The notes below the pieces were generated by a model. It was given only the letters and a program-made list of their open reading frames with translations. It did no database searches and was not told the DNA's origin. Positions 5,481-5,550 of a stretch of 5,550 bases of DNA are shown piece after piece. A program made the position numbers and the translations under genes. The DNA is from Bacteroidetes bacterium UBA6063. Lineage in GTDB: Bacteria; Bacteroidota; Bacteroidia; NS11-12g; UBA9320. Position 1 is the stretch's first letter; every line of letters begins with the position of its first letter. The stretch is from the NCBI GenBank assembly GCA_002428905.1, contig DIYD01000076.1, positions 1-5,550 on the forward strand, in the 5' to 3' direction.

Positions 5481-5509
5481 AAAAAAGGCCTGGGCACTGC
5501 CCAGGCCTT
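5481..5509 (-). terminator. Strong intrinsic terminator for the convergent gene at the right edge
   Basis: AAGGCCTGGGC (5485-5495) and GCCCAGGCCTT (5499-5509) form a perfect 11-bp GC-rich stem with a 3-nt loop. Read on the minus strand, the stem is followed by six T residues (complement of 5481-5486), so it is a canonical terminator for leftward transcription. On the plus strand the T tail is missing, so it would act mainly for the minus-strand gene entering from the right. The GC-rich stem could still back up the plus-strand terminator just before it. Confidence 0.85.
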
Positions 5510-5528
5510 CACCCTAATAAAATAACAG

Positions 5529-5550
5529 TTATCTGCTCGCTGTACCCGTT
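5529..5550 (-). CDS. Last codons of a convergent minus-strand gene (truncated by the window edge)
   Basis: On the minus strand the codons ACG GGT ACA GCG AGC AGA end in TAA (complement of 5529-5531), giving a C-terminus TGTASR. The stop lies about 20 bp before the strong leftward terminator, the typical distance, which is the main reason for proposing a gene here. Only six codons are visible, so nothing can be said about function, and the frame itself is an inference from the terminator position. Confidence 0.4.

Overview
The window looks like a chromosomal segment from a Bacteroidota bacterium, probably a Cytophagales-like lineage of moderate GC content. The evidence is that Shine-Dalgarno sequences are nearly absent before the genes, that TAnnTTTG-type -7 promoter elements occur, and that two lipoproteins have acidic residues just after the lipidated cysteine, as in the Bacteroidota surface-export signal. 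The ECF sigma/trans-envelope protein pair is also of a kind known from this phylum. Genus-level placement is inference.

Layout. Bases 1-254 hold the 3' end of an unrecognised plus-strand gene. It is followed closely by two small cytoplasmic genes: a SRPBCC/AHSA1-like protein (266-670) and a DUF1801 protein (681-1100). Gaps of about 10 bp make the three a probable operon. A lipoprotein gene with an Ig-like beta-sandwich domain runs the other way (1121-1849, minus). It shares a 120-bp divergent intergenic region with a PA0069-family radical SAM gene (1970-3007, plus).

The most interesting block is 3110-5408, a compact plus-strand operon. It encodes (i) an ECF-type sigma factor, (ii) a protein with a short cytoplasmic N-terminus, one inner-membrane helix, a linker of about 170 residues rich in Ser, Thr, Asp and Glu, and a C-terminal eight-stranded outer-membrane-type barrel ending in Phe, and (iii) a small lipoprotein. 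The middle protein has the architecture of the dual membrane-spanning anti-sigma factors (Dma, with cognate sigma Das) described in Bacteroides thetaiotaomicron, where they influence outer-membrane vesiculation. The inferred mechanism is that a single polypeptide joins the outer membrane to the cytoplasmic sigma factor, so that an envelope event sensed by the barrel changes sigma availability without a separate periplasmic relay. The lipoprotein is a candidate accessory or ligand.

The operon ends at a good intrinsic terminator (about 5428-5456). It is followed by a very strong minus-strand terminator (5481-5509) that serves a convergent gene whose last codons lie at the right edge. I found no mobile elements, CRISPR arrays, tRNAs or rRNAs. 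No gene-free stretch exceeds 300 bp; the largest are 1850-1969, 3008-3109 and 5409-5528.
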